Part shown: piece after piece, positions 50,398 through 52,079 of the stretch | Layout of the letters: each line of letters begins with the position of its first letter | Position numbering within the stretch: the stretch's first letter is position 1 | Origin: JBBIIC01 sp037446725 | GTDB lineage: Bacteria; Actinomycetota; Coriobacteriia; Anaerosomatales; SLCP01 | Reading direction: 5' to 3' | Length of the DNA: 52,079 bases | Assembly (NCBI GenBank): GCA_037446725.1 | Contig: JBBIIC010000014.1 | Location: forward strand, 1-52,079 | The notes under the pieces: model-generated | The model's input: only the letters and a program-made list of their open reading frames with translations | Told to the model about the DNA's origin: nothing | The model's database searches: none | Program-made: the position numbers and the translations under genes

Positions 50398-52079
50398 TCA
50401 GATCCCCCGCTCGCGCATCTCCTCCACGATGAAGCTCGCGACGTCGATGCCCTTGGTCTTGCGGCCGAACCCGGCGTCCATGCCCCAGGAGCGCGCGAGC
50501 TCGTCGGTCACCTGCGTGCCACCGCTGATGAGCAGGAGCTTGTCGCGCACGCCCTTCTCCTCGGCGAGGTCGGCAAGCTTCTGCATCATGATGCGGTGGA
50601 TCTCGCCGTGGGTGATGATCGTCGAGATGAGCACCGCGGAGGCCGCATGCTCTATCGCGGCGTCCAGCACCTTCTCGATCGGCACGCTCGTGCCGAGGTA
50701 CTCCACGCCGAAGCCCCATTTCTCCAGCCCGCCGTGCTTGATGTCGAGGATCTCGCGCATCCCCACCGAGTGCTCGTCGTTGCCCACGGTCGCGGCGATC
50801 ACCTTGAGGGTGCGCTCGGCCACGAACTCGCGGATCTCCTCGTCGGAGAGCACCTCCGGGGGCTCGGGAATAACGAGAGTGGCCGGGTCGATTGCCACGT
50901 CGAGACGGCCTTTGAGCTCGCAGAGCGTGCCCTCGGCCGGGTGCATGACTCGCTTGTGGATGACCTCGCATTCGGCAAGGTTCATCGCCTTGCCGAGCTC
51001 GAGCGCTGCGGCCTCCGCGACATCGGCCGCGGCCGGCAGGAACATCGTCACCACCACGACGCCGTCGCCGGTCCACTCGACCTCGGGCTTGATGAGGCCA
51101 CGCTCGCGCAGCTCGGCGGTCTTCGCCAGCCGCTCGTTGACGTTGTCGGTCGGGTCGAGCTCGTCGATGTAGGGGACCTTCGCATCCTCGCACAGGGTGC
51201 AGCCGCCGACGAGCTCACACGGGGCGGCCTCGTCGTAGGGTCTGCCGCGATACCCCTCGGGCAGGTGGTTCTCGCCGAAGTGGTGGCAGACCGGGGCGAG
51301 GTAGTCGTCGGCGCGCGGCACGATGGTGTCCGAGGCCACGCCGCCGTGGCTCTGGCGTGCGATGCCGTCGTCATGCGTCTCGGGATACTCGCCCGAGTCG
51401 ACGAAGTAGGCATCCTCGACACCGGCGAAGTACCCGCCGTCGGCGATCATCGCCTCGAGGAAGAGGACCGCGCGCTCCTTGATCTCGCGCACGCGGGCGG
51501 CCAACTCGGGCGCCTCGCGGTCGACCTTCACCATCTCGCGCAGGCCGTCCATACCGACGAGCGACTGCTTGGCGGTCTCGACCGCCGCGACATTGTTGTA
51601 GTGCCACGGCACGTTACGGCCCTCGTCGGGCGTGATGGTCGACTGGATGTCTGCCGAGGTGAGTCGTGAGACGAGCAGGTTCATGACGTGGGAAACGGTC
51701 GCCTCGCGCGCGTCGGACTCCATGTAGCGCGTGTTCTGCTGTGCGCGCATCTTGTACTCGCCGAAGAGGTCGCGCAGCGCGATGGCGTAGGGCAGGTCCA
51801 TGCGCATGCAGGGTGCGGGCGCTGCATCCGGCGGCACGGTGGAGAGCGCGATCTGATCGGCCGGCATGCCGACCGCCTCGGAGTACACGCAGTTGATGGC
51901 GTGCTGGACGAGGAGTTCAGGCATGACCTTCCAGGCGCGAACCGCGGTCGCGTTGGCGTTGTGCGCGCCGTCGATCTGCAAGATCCCCGCGGCGGCCATT
52001 ATGTGTTTGGCAACGGCCGCGTCCACGAAGCTGCGGTACATGTTGATGTTGCGGTAGAGCACGTTGTACTGCGGGTCCT
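50398..52079 (-). CDS. oraE: D-ornithine 4,5-aminomutase large subunit OraE (5' end outside window)
   Basis: The visible C-terminal 560 or so residues of a protein normally about 735 long. The frame continues through the right window edge. Residues (from the GTG at 52062) 1-390 are the TIM-barrel end and linker; 405-554 are the B12-binding Rossmann domain with DEHSVG (D429, H431 the cobalt ligand) and K442, eleven residues on, the likely PLP Schiff-base lysine; H618 and K629 of the Clostridium sticklandii enzyme have the same spacing. It converts D-ornithine to 2,4-diaminopentanoate with OraS, presumably just outside. A lysine 5,6-aminomutase is less likely given this layout. Confidence 0.88.
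   Translation of the reverse strand, partial: DPQYNVLYRNINMYRSFVDAAVAKHIMAAAGILQIDGAHNANATAVRAWKVMPELLVQHAINCVYSEAVGMPADQIALSTVPPDAAPAPCMRMDLPYAIALRDLFGEYKMRAQQNTRYMESDAREATVSHVMNLLVSRLTSADIQSTITPDEGRNVPWHYNNVAAVETAKQSLVGMDGLREMVKVDREAPELAARVREIKERAVLFLEAMIADGGYFAGVEDAYFVDSGEYPETHDDGIARQSHGGVASDTIVPRADDYLAPVCHHFGENHLPEGYRGRPYDEAAPCELVGGCTLCEDAKVPYIDELDPTDNVNERLAKTAELRERGLIKPEVEWTGDGVVVVTMFLPAAADVAEAAALELGKAMNLAECEVIHKRVMHPAEGTLCELKGRLDVAIDPATLVIPEPPEVLSDEEIREFVAERTLKVIAATVGNDEHSVGMREILDIKHGGLEKWGFGVEYLGTSVPIEKVLDAAIEHAASAVLISTIITHGEIHRIMMQKLADLAEEKGVRDKLLLISGGTQVTDELARSWGMDAGFGRKTKGIDVASFIVEEMRERGI

Overview
The window is GC-rich DNA from a bacterium that looks like an anaerobic or facultatively anaerobic actinobacterium, possibly of the Coriobacteriia type. 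This is inferred from base composition, GTG and ATGA-type gene starts, and a core of amino-acid fermentation and anaerobic electron-transfer genes: carbamate kinase, catabolic-type ornithine carbamoyltransferase, ornithine racemase, D-ornithine aminomutase, tungsten-type aldehyde ferredoxin oxidoreductase, a multihaem cytochrome and an Mrp/Mbh-type membrane complex. No taxonomic marker is present, so the placement is tentative.

Region 1 (1-18.9 kb) is an accessory island. It holds at least seven toxin-antitoxin-like modules: Phd with a broken GNAT toxin; DUF6364-type antitoxin with PIN; a nucleotidyltransferase with an HTH partner; AbrB with PIN; Phd with PIN; HTH-MNT with HEPN; and RHH with PIN. 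A possible YgiT-type zinc-finger protein adds an eighth. Several modules carry their own palindromic or iterated operator. The island also has three insertion sequences (two IS3-family, one IS21-family), a tyrosine recombinase, and a run of minus-strand genes that resembles a wrecked defence locus: a hypothetical gene, a SeqA-like protein, an HNH nuclease, a RelE-UvrD helicase and a prokaryotic Argonaute. The helicase has lost its 3' end and the Argonaute its 5' half at the IS boundaries. The remaining MID-PIWI part still has a complete DEDD catalytic tetrad.

Region 2 (19-30.6 kb) is mostly chromosomal. It contains a membrane flavin reductase beside a hexahaem cytochrome c, a DUF2779 nuclease-like protein, an OB-fold lipoprotein, PsiE-like and K+-channel membrane proteins, ornithine carbamoyltransferase with carbamate kinase, a toroid-like lipoprotein, an initiator tRNA-Met, endonuclease V and a large membrane protein.

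Region 3 (30.6-41.1 kb) is one tightly coupled operon. A membrane protein with a degenerate GGDEF domain is followed by an Mrp/Mbh-type ion-translocating set in the order E-F-G-MbhD-(MbhE+MrpB)-C, and then four consecutive antiporter-like NuoL/M/N-family subunits. No hydrogenase or other redox subunit is present. A perfect CRP-type palindrome lies upstream. Region 4 (41.2-52.1 kb) carries ornithine fermentation genes: racemase, a GlmL/MutL-like reactivating ATPase, and aminomutase OraE, which runs off the right end. Interleaved with them are aldehyde ferredoxin oxidoreductase, a GMC-type oxidoreductase with a ferredoxin-like cysteine motif, a DUF1287 protein, an HTH protein fused to a catalytically dead nucleotidyltransferase, and a Tat-exported alkaline phosphatase. 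OTC and carbamate kinase would turn citrulline into ornithine plus ATP, and the racemase and aminomutase would feed that ornithine into oxidative cleavage.
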